Of a stretch of 64,000 nt of DNA, positions 21,779 through 34,066 are shown one piece after another. The stretch's first letter is position 1. The number at the start of each line of letters is the position of its first letter. The notes under the pieces are model-generated. The model did no database searches, was not told where the DNA came from, and saw only the letters and a program-made list of their open reading frames with translations. A program made the translations under genes and the position numbers. Origin of the DNA: Edaphochlamys debaryana (Eukaryota > Chlorophyta > Chlorophyceae > Chlamydomonadales); NCBI GenBank assembly GCA_016858145.1, contig JAEHOE010000082.1, forward strand, positions 532,483 through 596,482, written 5' to 3'.

Positions 21779-24700
21779 ATGGCGAGAAGTAATTGGCGCC
21801 ACCTGCAGCTGTCTCGGTCCTCCTCCGTTTTAGCCCTTCTGCTGCTTGGGCTGACAACAAGTCTGTGCAATACGGCAAGTCCTGAACACGAAGCGCATGC
21901 GCGCTCGGGAGCCGAGTTGGTCCAAGCGCTGCTCAACGAGTCCATCACGGTCGCCGTCGTGGAGTCAACATATGTGGACCTCTCGGATGCGGGACTGTGG
22001 GCTGAACTGGCGGGGACCGTGCCAATGCCGGTCGCGCTGAGACGCAATTTCACTCTTCGGGGCTCCAGCTCGTTCACCCAGTGGCCGCTGATCAACATTG
22101 CCGCAAGCCAGCGGGTAGGAAGGCCGTAACCTTCCTACGACTGTCGCCCACAGAAACCGCTGCCCTGGCCAAACCTTCGAAGCCTGGCGCGGCACCCGCC
22201 CACCCACTGTCACTCCTTCACACTGCACTCACCCCTCGTCCCCCTGTGGCTCCCAGGTAATGCTCCTGGACAACGTCACGCTGACGCTCCAGGACCTGCT
22301 GCTATACGGGTGGGACGGCGCCAACGGCGTGCGTGCGGCGTGTGCGCTCTGAGCGTGCCTGATGACTCGTACCGTTCATTGCACGAGGGCTCGCTCAGCA
22401 CTGCTCGCAGGCCCTCCAGTATGCTGTTTCCACTGCATCCGCCCCCTCCTACAATGCTTGATCGCAGGATAAGAAAGGATCACTTCATGCGCGCCCCGGG
22501 ACTGGTGCGTCGGGACAACTGTGATGAAAGCGGGAACCGCATCGGAAGGATGGGGAGGGGACAGGGGGGGTGCCGGAGTGCGAGAGCCCCACGTGCGTCA
22601 GGGCCCTGCCCGCCAGGATTCGTGCCCTTGGTCAGGCCGGCTCCAATGCTCGCTATAAATGGGCGATGCACGCCCGAGCAGCACTCAAGCTTAGCCGTGA
22701 ACTTGTGCAGGCCTGGCTGGCCCCTGCCGGAAGGCGCTGCACTACCGGTGCCTTGGTCTGTGCCAAGCCACCCATAACCCCATGAACCGCACAGGACTTG
22801 CTGGCAGCCAGCCCGCCTGGTACCCGTGGCGCCTACATAACTGCACGCAACGTGTCTGCGCTAGCGGGTGAGCGCACAGCTTTTGGGTGCACGATTGGGC
22901 ACTCTCGCTGAGGCACGTGGACTGCATCGCCTGCTCTACTTACCGCTGCGGCCTGTGTTGACTCTCGGACCCATGCCCCCTCCCTGCCCCTCCTCGGCCG
23001 CCTCCTATTGGCCCTTGCGCGCTCGCAACAGAGGCTTGCTACCCAGGGAGGTGAGTCCCAGCCCTGGAGTGGTTCGTGCTTCTCTGTTCCGTGTTTTCCT
23101 CCACCTTCGCCGCATGCCACGCGTTTGCGTAATTCGTCGCCCCCACACCCTTCCCCACTAATCTCTTACCTTCAAATTGCACTCCTGAGGGCATACCTCG
23201 CGGCACAACCCACCCACAACCCCGTCCTCCGACCTCCCTCCCCAGCCTGGTTGCCGCCAGCCACGAGGCGGTGGTCCGCCCCGCAGCACTCCCCGGGCCC
23301 CAGCGCTGGCTCGTGGGGGAGCCCCAGGAGGGCTGCACCAACACCAACACCGGCCTGGGCGACCTGGCGCGCAGGTGGGCGCGATCGAGCAGTTGATGGA
23401 GATACTGAGGAGATACTGAGGAGATGCTGAGCAGATGCTGATCGGGGCGCGCGTCTGCTGCTGGGAAATGGTGTTTTGCTGGGGAAGCGAGGGGATGATA
23501 GGAGAGAGAGGACCCGGTGCGATGCAATGCACCAAGGAGTCCGTGATATAGATCATGTGCTGCTGCCGTATCTTGCCGCACTCTGCCGTACTGCAGGTGC
23601 TGGCCACGCATCGACCTGGAGTTGGACTTCGCTCTGACGGGGGCGGACATCGACGTCACGGGTGGGATTGGGAGCATATCTGAGGGGCAGGGCGGGTGGA
23701 CCCGGGCGCAAGAGCGCGCACAGGCTTGAGACGCGACAGGGGTAGGGCAAGGGCGCGCAAAGCTGACTCCTTGCGCGCTTCCCCTTTCCCCAGGCATGCC
23801 CCAACCGAACAACTACCTAGTGCAGGTGAGACCGGCCGAATGTATGCGGTGCTCCTTGGTCCATTCTTTGTCCATGTTGCCTAGCAATACAAGCACAGCC
23901 GCCCAAAGCTGCTGCGCGCCTCTCTCCAGACCTTCAGATGCTGCGCATACCTCACCCCCTTGCCCTGCGTCCATCAAATCCCTCACTCCCCCCTACCTCT
24001 GGCCCCTACCTCTGGCCCCGGCCCCGTTCCCTGACCCTACCTAGCCTCTGACCCTGGCCCCGGCCCCTGGCCGCGCAGCTGCAATACGTTCGGGCGCTGT
24101 GCCGCGTGCTGGTGTCCCCCGACTGCATCCGGGACCTGGGCAGCCCCATAGGTGGGCAGGAAGGGGAGGCCTGGGGCTTGGGGGCTGGGGGCTGGGGGGC
24201 TAGGGGCTGGGGGGCTAGGGGCTTGGGGGCTGGGGGCTGGGGGCAGCCCCGTGGGTGGACGAGGTTTGGGACAGCGAGGCTTCGGGCTGGGGCTGGGCAC
24301 CCCAAGACTCGCGAATGCCCCGCTCGCGCCCACCACCCACGCAGGCTGCATGCTCCTGGCGATGCAAAACAGCTCCCTGCCGCCCCTGACCGACGTCCTG
24401 CCCCTGGCGACGGGGGGCAGCGGGGGCGCAGGCGACGGGGGCGGGGGCGGCGGCGTTGTCCTCACGGGAGGGGTGGCAGAACAGGGAAGCGACGGCGGCC
24501 GTGGTGGTGGTGGCACGAGCGCTTGGCCGATCATCGTGGGTTGCGTGGTTGGAGGTGGGTGATCAGCGGGTGGGACTAGTGGGACCGAAGGCTTTTGCAG
24601 AGACGTGGCGCGATGCGGGCAAAGTAGGGAGCTTGTCTGCTTACCGCTCGCCCTCTTACCGCATGCGCAGGGGGCGTGCTGGCAGTTGCGGCGCTGGCGG

Positions 24701-27700
24701 CGATGCTGTTGGTACGGCGGGCGCGGCGGCAGCGACGGGGCAGCAGCGGTGGCGGAGGCAGCAAAGGCGGCCTTCAGGCCAGCGACCCGGCCTGTGCCCC
24801 AGCGTGTGGCCCTGTTAGCAGCAAGCACTGGGTCGCCAGGTACGTGGCGCAGCGTTGCGGTTTATATCTCACCCATACCTGTTGAGACGCACGCGCGCGT
24901 GCGGGAGGGCAAGCGCGAATGTGTCTCTTGCGTAGCAGGGCGCGTTCTCGTGCGTCCTGCGTCATGTACCGAACCCGGCTCTACCCCCTCCCGCCCGCGT
25001 GCAGGCCGTCGGAAGACGTAGAGTCGGGCCCGTGCCAGCGGGACAGTGCCGGCGCGCACGGTCCAAGCATGGCCGGCGACAGCACCGGCACGGCGGGGTG
25101 CGGCGGCCACACCGCCCGCGGCTCGGGCGGGGCGGCACCGGCAGCACCCCCCGGACCCATGCACCCGCTGGGATCCAGCAGCGACACCACGGGGAGCCAC
25201 GAGCTGACGTGTAGCAGTCCGCACCCGCCGCACCCGCGGCGGCCGCGTGCCTCGGCGGAGGGGGAGCAGGCAGCAATGGCCAGCGCCGTTGCGGATGACT
25301 GGGCGGACCTGGTGGCGGAGGCGGGGGCGGGGCCGGGGCGGGGCGGCCAGGGGTCGAGCGGTGAGCGGTCGTGAGCCTGCAGGGGCGTGCCAACGGGGCA
25401 TCTCGAGGCCCCCGGTCGTCGCGGGAGCTCAGCACATTGACACCTCGCACTGACCCCGGGGCGTTATGACAAGGCCATGCTCCGCACCTCCCACGCCCTG
25501 CCGCACACCTGACACCGATCGCCGCCGCCACCACACAATACATCCACCTAGGCATTCCCCCCCGCCCATGCATACCCGCAGGACTGCCCGGCTTCCCGCA
25601 CGCGCTGGCCTTCCCGGCAGCGGTGCGCGTGCACGCCCGCGAGGGCCCCAGCCTGCAGTCCCCATTCCGGGCCTCCGAGAACACCGCCGCGAGCGCCGGG
25701 GCCGGAGGCCCCGAGCCGGACAACAGCGGCTGCCTGGGGCGGCACTCGGCCGCCAGTAACGCCACTGCTGGCTCGGGGCCCCTGTGGTCTGGCGCGTGTG
25801 CCCAGGCCGAGGTCGTGACTCTGCTGCCCACCATCCTGGGCAAAGGTGCGTGCGCGCACGCACGTGGGCCACACGGGGGCGCCGTTTTGGCAGCGTGTGC
25901 TGTGATCAGCTGCAGAGCTCAGGTTCCTGTATGTCCGGTTTCTGCACTGATTGCTTACTGTGGTGTTTGTGTGCGCAGGAGCGTTCGGGCGGGTGCAGGA
26001 GGGCCTGTACCAGGTGAGGTGGGGCTCTTGGTAAGGGCAGCGGAAGCGAGCTCGCTCCTATGTACCATGTCCCTTCCTCCCTTGCTGCTGAGCGTGCCCT
26101 TTCTTTACCTTCTCTGCCTTCGCCCTTCCTCCCCGGCAGGGCCGCAAGGTGGCCGTAAAGATGATATTGGAAGCCATAAACGACTGTGTCGGGGGAGACA
26201 CGGCGCAGCGTACGGCATCCATAGTGCAGGTGTGGGGCCCGGGCAAGGCTGGCTAGGGCGCCCCTATGGCGGCAATTAACACGACGAGGGCGGGCATCAT
26301 CTCATCCTGCCCTGCTCGAAACAAAGTCTCTTCCTCCTAGCCCTAGCCATCCCACGCACCTCACCACCCGGCTGCCTCCCACCTCAACCCCACTCCAAAC
26401 CCACTCCACCACTCCCACCCCAGGAGCTGGAGACGCTAGCCCGCTGCGAGCACCCCAACGTGGTCAAACTCCTGGCGGCATCGCTGGCGCCGCCGCGACC
26501 GTTTGTCGTACTCGAGCACATGGACTACAGCCTGGACCGGCTGCTGTACGGCGGCGGCAAAGCATCAGGCGAGGCTTGCTGCAGTTCCGGTTCGTCCTGT
26601 CTTTAGGCCTGAGCGGGAGCTAGCTGGCAAACTCCAGTGCTGCTGTTGGGGTGGCCGCACTCATGCTTGCATGCACTTTTGCCTCTCATGCATGCGTAGG
26701 CGATGCGAGGCCTGGTGTACTGCCCCTGGAGACGGTGCTGCACGTTGCGCGGGAGGTGGCGCAGGGGCTCGAGTACCTGGTGAGCCGCAAGCTTGGGGGG
26801 CGCGGCCAGAGGGAGGTGACGAGCTGGCATGAGGCCGTATACCGGTTATGCTTCTCAGGGAGCGAGCTGTGGCCCCCCTGGAGCGAGATCCGCGTCACTG
26901 GCTTCCCCACGTGCGCCCCTCCCACCATGACCCCTGGGTGGGAAGCAGCGTCATGTTTGGCTTCCACATGTGCGCCCCTCTCATCATCGCTGCTCCCTCC
27001 TCCCTCCCAGCACCCCCACATCCTGCACCGCGACCTCAAGCCAGCCAACATCCTGCTGCGCGGAGCGCGAGGTGAGATCCAGGGTCCAGGATCTGGGACG
27101 GCCACAGCCTGAAAGGAGCGTACGCACGCCTTCCCGCGCACGCACATCGCACTGGTACCCTGTCCCTCGCCCCACCCCACTTAAGTTTCCTCGCCCTTCC
27201 TACTCGCCTCTCTTTCGCGGTCGTCAGATGACCTCCCGGTGGTCAAGATCTCGGTGCGTGCCCCCTTGAGGGTCTGGGCGTGAACGCCCAATTGCGGCCA
27301 AGGCTCACGCAAGGGCAGCCGAAGCGGCGGGGTCTATGCGCGATCTTCATCTGCCCTCAAGAAGCTTGCAGCGGTTGTCACGTATCACTTTGCTGCTCAT
27401 CACCCTTGCCCTGGGCAGGACTTCGGCCTGGCGCGGTTTCGGGGCACCATTCTGGTCACCAACGAGCCGGTGAGCCGCGTGGTACCGGCTGGCTGGGGTA
27501 CAGGCCGTTGGCACAGGCCGAGACCGAGACCGGGGGCCACATTGGCTGCACGTTATGGAAGCGCCCTAGATACAGCGCCCTTGGTTGGCACCTGCGAAAC
27601 GCACGAGTCTGCTGACGGCCGCCCTCCCCCCACCCCGTCTGCTGATTGCTCTCGGCTTCCCTGGCATCCGTTTGCAGGAAGCCGGAACGGTGGGTCCCTG

Positions 27701-29874
27701 GCTGCGGGTGGGGGGGTTGAGATGCGGGAGATCTTGCAAAGTGTTTGGAGCGCAGGGGCAGGGACATGCGCTGTGGGCCCTGCCTTGACTGCTTGGCACT
27801 CTCTTCCCACACCCTTTCGCCCACCTCGCGTTGGGCCCCCGCTCTGCAACACCTTTTCAAACGCATTGCTCCTTCAACAACAGGCGGCCTACGTCGCACC
27901 GGTGAGCAGCAGTGTGCGCGGCAGTGTTGGCGGCGGCGTGAGCAATGTGCATCGGCGGTAAAGAAGGACACTCAGTTTGCTGCGGCCATTTTGCTGCGGC
28001 CATTTTGCTGCAGCCCAAGCCTCCGAGCTCAGACCGATTGTATCACTCGTTTCTGACCCTCAATGCCTGACAGGAGTGCTTTGACCCCGAAGTCCTGGGC
28101 ATCACCTACAAAGCGGTGAGGGTCGCGACTGGCTGGGGGCAGGCAGCAGGGGGTGCGAAGCCCCGGTAGTGTGGGGGCGGGTAGGCGGTCGGGGGATTCC
28201 GGGGTGCTCCGGGGGTAGGCATTCAGGGGATTCCGGGTGGGCGGTGACTGGTGGGATTTCGGGGTGCGCAGTAGTGCGCCCAACTAAAGCGCATGCATGC
28301 GGGAGCAACCCACTGGCAGCAGGGCCCCACCACTGGCGCTCCGGGGGCAGGCAAACGGGGATTCTGAGGGTGGGCAGTGGCTGGTGCGCCCCGGTAGAGC
28401 TGCAGGCAGTCGCAACCCACGGGCAGCAGGGCCCCACCGCAAGGGCAGGCGCATGAGGCCATGGGGGGGGGGGGGATTCTCTTGGACAGTCGTCGGAGCG
28501 TCTCGCTATTACCTATGTGGACGGACCTCCAATTTATTAACCGCTCATCCCATGACCCAGTACCTCTTCCCTTGCCCCCTTGCCACCGCCGCCCTGCCCT
28601 CGCCGCAGGACATGTACTCCTACGGGGTCGTGCTCTGGTGGGCCGGGCGGGGCGCAAGCACCCGACTCGTTAGCTAGCCTGCTGGCTCTTTGGGTCTAGC
28701 ATGCGTTAACAAGCTGTTTGTCATCCCAAGCGAACTTGGCCGCCGCTTTTTCTGCCGGGCTCCATCGTACGCATCGCTCAGCCTGGCTTGCGCCCGGGCG
28801 CCCGGGCGTGGGCCCACGCTCCCGCCCCCCTACCCTCCACGCCCCCCTCGCTCGCTCGCCCTCATCACCCGCGCTCGCCCGTCTGACAGGGAGATGCTGG
28901 CGGGGGTCCAGCCCTGGTCCGGAATGAGCCCTATCCCAATCGCGCTCCAGGTGGGCCCGCAGCATGTGCTGCACAGCATGCACAGCACAGCCGTCGGGGC
29001 GGCTGGGGGAGCACAACAAGCAAGCCACTTTGGAGGGAAGCACAGCAAGGCGACGGGGGAAGTGAGGGATTCCTTCGTCAATCAATGTGTAACATCGCAG
29101 CCCTCGTAGATCGGGCACTCCTGATCTCATCTGCCCACTGCCGTACGTGTCGTACGGGTGCCCGCAGGTGGCGATGCACAACCGGCGGCTGGCCGTGCCG
29201 CCGCCCAACGCCCCGGGCAGCTGCCCTTCCCGCTGGCCGCCAAAGCTGGTGCAGATCATAGAGGAGGTGAGCAGCGACGGAATTCACAAAGTGGGGATCG
29301 CGGGCCTGGGGTGGTGGTTGGGTCCGTCGTCAAGCACGTCGGGGGGCCCAGGCATGGGCTTCAGATTACTCAGACACGCAACCTCTCCAAAGCTGCGCCC
29401 TATCTCGCGCGCGTTCCAACTGCTTCCACCCGCCCCTCCCCCCGCTCTCCAGTGCTTCGACAAGGATCCCTTGCGGCGCCCTGCGGCAGCCGAGGTCGCC
29501 AAGCGCATCGCCTTACTCATACAGGTGAGCGGGGCGAGGGGTACGGCAGCTGTGGGCTTGCCGCTGGCAGTGCAGGGCGGGGTGGGGCGGGGCGGGGCGG
29601 GGCAGGGTGGGGCGGGCTGCAAAGTACGGCACTACGTACGGCACGGCCAGGCAGGCCAGTCTGAGTGTCCAGGTCAGGCAGCCATGCGGTGGGGCAATCC
29701 TGCAGCTGCGGCCAGGAGCGGGCCCAAACATCGCCCGATCATGTATCACTTTGATCATCTCTTTTTACGCAGCCCCCCGCCTGTGCCCGCCGCCCCGTCC
29801 AACCGCAGCTGTTGGAACACGGGCCATCCGCGAGCCCCCGACCGGCCGTGCCTGTTGTCGGAGCCTCGGCCTGA
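21779..29874 (+). CDS. Receptor-like Ser/Thr (TKL-type) protein kinase
   Basis: Twenty-seven exons, 906 residues, every junction phase-consistent: 21779-22114, 22257-22328, 22795-22867, 23032-23050, 23246-23374, 23597-23661, 23794-23825, 24079-24151, 24345-24554, 24671-24839, 25005-25360, 25582-25845, 25979-26013, 26140-26229, 26424-26568, 26700-26779, 27011-27071, 27228-27253, 27419-27469, 27678-27689, 27884-27901, 28074-28115, 28609-28637, 28890-28950, 29168-29266, 29453-29524, 29773-29874. A signal peptide (VLALLLLGLTTSLCNT) precedes a Cys-containing ectodomain (about residues 30-320; FTLRGSSSFTQWPLINI, VMLLDNVTLTLQDLLLYGW). There is one TM helix (IIVGCVVGGGVLAVAALAAM, about 327-348) and a 245-residue juxtamembrane linker. 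The kinase domain (about 594-872) has GKGAFG, AVKMI, LHRDLKPANI, SDFGLARF, YVAPE and DMYSYGVVLWEML, so all catalytic residues are present. TKL kinases with such ectodomains are typical of volvocine algae; the ligand is unknown. Confidence 0.9.
24170..24246 (+). repeat. G-rich minisatellite in a kinase intron
   Basis: Degenerate repeats of GGCTGGGGG / GGCTAGGGG, about eight units, in the intron after exon 8 of the receptor kinase. Runs of four to six G suggest G-quadruplex potential on the sense strand. Confidence 0.8.
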
Positions 29875-31046
29875 CGGGCCTGCACGCTTGTGTGTGTGCA
29901 AGGGGACCGCTCGCTGTGATCATTCAACGGAGGAGTGCTGCCGCCGACACACACATATTTACATACGCCAGCACGCACCAACTTTGATGTGCCGTAGGAA
30001 GCACGCTGTGAGTCGAACGGTTACGATGCGGTACGATACGAGTACTGTAGTCACCACAACGCTCTCACTGGTTCGGAACGGGGGTACCGGGACCACTGGG
30101 AATCGGGGACCATCCTGTGACTAATAAGGACCCCCGGTGCCGCCAACGGAGCCCATGCGGGACAGGGGGTGGGCGGAAGGGGGGTTACCGGGAAGGCCGG
30201 AGATCTGGGGAAAGGAAGATCGGGGTGGTGTGTGCCTAACGATTAAGCAGAGACTGCGTTATTTCCGGTGATGCCACTGTGCTTCAATGCTTCTATGTTT
30301 TGATGCTTCGATGTTGACGTGGGCGTGGGCTCAATAATTGCTGTCAGGCCCAAGGATCTTCGAGATCTCCAAACTGGCGGAGCCGCCAGGAATAAGGAAG
30401 CGCACTTGGCGCGCTGCTGTTTCTTGCTTGCTTCGAGAGGGTGGACATGGACTTGGAAGCCGCAGAGCAATGAGTGTCCACGGTTCGTCCACGTGTTCAT
30501 GGTAGGTGTGTTTTTATATCCGATGAGGGCCCGCGTGAGGAGCGAGTGATACGGTAGGTGCGGGCGGCTGGGTGGCATGCAGCACGATCTAGATGGTAGA
30601 AAAGTGCCGTGGATAACTCGGCTGGGGGCTGGGATGATGTGGAATTCATGGTTGTGTGACAAAGGGAAGCACAGCCCGCGGTGGAGGCAGAGTGACCAGA
30701 GATCATGTGAGGGGTTACTCAACATCCAGATCTGACACAGCTCAACAAAAGTGCGTTGCTTCCCCGCGTCTGTCCCCAACATCTCCCAACAGTGAACTGC
30801 GGGATAATCCTTCCGTATACATGGCACATCAACGACATTTCTTTCTGCCCTGCCCTGCCCGGCTCTGCTCTGAGCCATCCGCTACATCCCCTCAACCCTA
30901 TCGCCCACTCGCCTACACAACTGAAATCCTGAGGCGCCACCCTGGGCCCACCCTCCTGTGGCATGCATTGCCAATTAGCCGACGCGAAACCACTGCCACT
31001 CCTCCTGTCCCGGCTGGGCCTGCAGCACGGAACCCGCCCCACTCAT
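29875..31046. other. Convergent 3' region, receptor kinase / four-TM gene
   Basis: No coding exon is supported. It should hold both 3' UTRs. A short degenerate tract around 30280-30320 repeats GATGCTTC/ATGCTTC; otherwise nothing stands out. Confidence 0.5.
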
Positions 31047-34000
31047 TCAGCGGCCAGACAGACTCAGTCCACCTGCCGGGGAGGAGGGCCGCGCGTCGAG
31101 CGCAGAAGCCCCGCGAGGCCCCTGCTGCCGCCGCCCCTCCCCGCCGCCGGCGCCACCCCTGCCTGCCACAGCATCACCCCTACCGGCGCCGCCACCGCCC
31201 CTACCACCCACGACACCTCCGGCCCCGCCGGCCCTGACCCCTACGCCCTTCATTACCCCGAGCCCTTTCGCGCCCTCCCTGCTGGCCCCATCCGCACCAC
31301 GTGCGACACGGCAGCTGCCATCCCCGCCTCCCTCGCCCCCGCCGCGGAGGCGGCCTCCGCCTCCCCCGCCCCCGGCTGCCCCTTCTTCGCCGCCAGCTGC
31401 AGCTGAGCCGGCCGTACCTCCTCCACCATTACCGCTCACACATTCAACACTGCCGCCGCTGCCGCCACTGCCGCCACCCTGCTCCGCGTCCCGCTTCGTG
31501 GCATCCTCCAGTGGTGTCGGCCCTATGGCGGCGGCAGCTAGGCCTCGCTCCCGGCTCCCCGCCGCCTCCAGCCGCGCGCGCTTGGCCAGTGCGTGCGCCG
31601 CCCTGGCTGCCGTATACTCCTTAGTCATGCGGACTGCGGAACGCATGGAGCAAGGGCGATCCGGCAAGGGACACCGCGGGACATCAGGTCGATCAGGTGG
31701 GAGGACCAGGGCCAAGCAACGCACGAGCGAGCCGAGCGACGGCCACAGCCGTGCTTGGTCTTCCCCCCCACACGCCCGTGGTCTCGCCCACCCCAGAAGA
31801 TCTCATTCAGCAGACCCCAGGCGGCAGGCGGTGACATCGTGTTGCCCTACTCCTCTGCCCTTGCTTGCCCCGATCGACAGCAGCCAGAAGAACCCACCGA
31901 TGTATTCGATCGAGTACATGCGCAGCACCGCCACCGTGATCACCAGCGAGGCCGCGACCACGATGGCAATGAGGATCACGGCGTCCACGCCCTGCAGTGC
32001 ACACGTACGGCACGTACGACAGACGCTGATTGGGACATGTCTACGGCATGCAAAGATACCGGGTACCGTTGTCGGGGCGTGCGGCGAGGGGAGGCCAGCT
32101 TAGCTAGCTCTTCGCTTGACTGCCGATCCCGGAGGCCCCCCCCCACACACACACACACCTCGTGCCGGGCCGCCAGGGTGGTGCAGGTGAGCGCCACGAG
32201 GCCCCCAATGGAGCCCGCAAACACCACACTGCGGATGCTGGTCAGGGCTTACTTGGGACTGGGGTTTAAGGCCATGACGTGTGGGTTGGGCCGGTCCGTG
32301 CGGGCTGGGCGCATCATGGTGTGTGGGGCTGAGGTCAGGGGTACAGGCGCGGCCAGGCCCACCTAGGGAGATCCGCCACCCGTGTCGGCTAACCCCGCCG
32401 CCCCCACCCTCTTCGCCAACCCTTGCTTGCTTCCCACCTGTTGACTGGGGCAACCACCGAGTACTTGTCGATCCAGATCCGCGCCAGTCGGTCCCCCGTG
32501 GCAATGCCCATGCCCATGACCTGCGAGCCAGTGGAGGTCGGCCCCAGAGGGAGAGAGGAGGGAGGGCCCACGCATGGGAACGGATGGCCTCTAGCTGGGA
32601 CTAAAGAGTCCGGCCATCCATCCCTCATTTTGCCCTGATGACCTCGTTCGTCAGCTGAGGCGGGCATGTGGGACTACCCAGACCGTCATCCGTGGCTCAC
32701 TAGCCACGCAGCTGATAACCATGACATGGCTGGGAGCCAGCGGAGGGGACGAGGTGGGCAGCATTGAGGGGATGGGGCATGGCAGTGGCACGGAGGACTG
32801 GTGCTGGCAGGTCCCCTAGGCAGCAGTCCTTCCCTCCAAAGGAACACCCCATGCCTGTCACCACCTACCCCTGCCGGCCCCCTCATTTGTCTTCCGCCCA
32901 CCCCCACCCCGGCACCTCACGTGCCCTTCCATCACCCTGGAAGCCCCGCACCCTTGCACGCCCGCAGACCCACCAGGAAGGGGCTGATGAGGCAGGGGGC
33001 ATAGCACGCCTTCCTCCCCCTTACGGCAACCTGCGCCCCTCATCGCACCCCTCTCGCCCCTGCTGCCCCTCCCCCGTTGCCCCTTGCCCCCCTAGACCGG
33101 CCCCCCGCCCTGCCCCAACCACCACCACCACCACCACCACCACCACCAGGAAGGAGGTGAGGGCCACGCTGATGAAGGAGCTACCCGCTACCCCTTACCC
33201 CCCTAATCCCCATCCCACACCTGGACCCCCACGCCCTCCTGACCACCTTGCACTCCCCGCCCTGCCCCCCCACCGCCCACCAGGAAGGAGCTGAGCGCCA
33301 CGCTGATGAGGGAGCACACGGTGGCAAGGGCGGCCGCGTAGGTGAAGAAACGCAGCACCACGCCCCGACCGAACACTTCCGTGTCCAGAACGCTGCGGAT
33401 GACGGCGCGTGATGATGAGGTAGGGCAGGGTGCGTGGGAGGGAAGGAGAGGGGGTGGGTGGCGTGGGTCGGTGGGTGGGTGCCGCTGCCCCCTCGAGGCC
33501 TCGACCCCACCCATGCTTCCACGGCCTGGCCCACACGCACTCGTCGGGTGGGTCCAGCAGCGCCGCGAAGGAGAGCGTTATGAGCAGTGCGGAGATGAGG
33601 CCAAGGGTGGAGCCCTCCGTAGTGAGGGCCGCCTTGGCCGCCTCCCAGCCGTACAGCCTGCCGTACATGGGCCTGAGGGTACGGTAGATGCGGACAGTAG
33701 TGAGGCGCGGAGAGGGGAAAGCGGTGTGCGCTGGTCGAGCAGGGGGTTGTGAGGGGGGCGGCGGTAGGGCCCGCTCCGCACAGGAGCGGGGACAGCACGT
33801 CAACTCGTCGGCGTCACTAGCCTGCGCTCCTCCTTGAGCGGGGCCTGACGTCGGCCCTAAACCCACCACCACGAGAGCGTCCACCACCACTCCGGCGCAA
33901 TTAGCTCATAATTCAGCGCAGCGTCCTCGTCTCGGCTTGTGTGCTCTTTGCCATTCCCCGTGGGCGCTGAGGATGGCAGTGTCGGCGATTGCTCCGCCAC

Positions 34001-34066
34001 TTCGCCGGGCTTAGCACGACCTCCCGGAGAAGGCATTACTTGGGGCATCTGAGTCGCGCCCTCCAT
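31047..34066 (-). CDS. Unrecognised four-TM membrane protein with Gly-rich tail
   Basis: Seven phase-consistent exons, transcript order: 34066-33873, 33672-33541, 33392-33281, 32520-32438, 32228-32159, 31991-31898, 31633-31047 (TGA); 423 residues. The N-terminal ~65 residues are hydrophilic. Four hydrophobic segments follow: LGLISALLITLSFAALL, FFTYAAALATVCSLISVAL, VVFAGSIGGLVALTCTTLA and VILIAIVVAASLVITVAVL. Between TM2 and TM3 is a conserved-looking loop, MGIATGDRLARIWIDKYSV. The last ~195 residues are a basic helix (TKEYTAARAAHALAKRARL) and then a Gly-rich disordered tail. I cannot name the family. The first donor is ambiguous (a nearby GT would shorten exon 1 slightly in the same phase). 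It is divergent from the coiled-coil gene. Confidence 0.7.
32145..32158. repeat. (AC)n dinucleotide run at a splice donor
   Basis: A run of AC dinucleotides immediately follows exon 5 of the four-TM gene and, on the minus strand, provides its GTGTGTG donor. Confidence 0.75.
32970..33314 (-). repeat. Copies of an exon end and donor in the four-TM gene
   Basis: The 3' end of exon 3 (33281-33314; sense LISVALSSFL plus GTGGGC) recurs at about 33148-33178 with a few differences, and as a shorter fragment near 32972-32990. Both copies lie in the following intron, next to a (CCA)n run at about 33118-33149. Confidence 0.7.

Noticed and set aside
26569..26606. Extending kinase exon 15 to a later donor
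   Set aside because: The frame reaches a TAG at about 26604-26606 and no GT donor before it restores the next exon's phase; the GC donor does.
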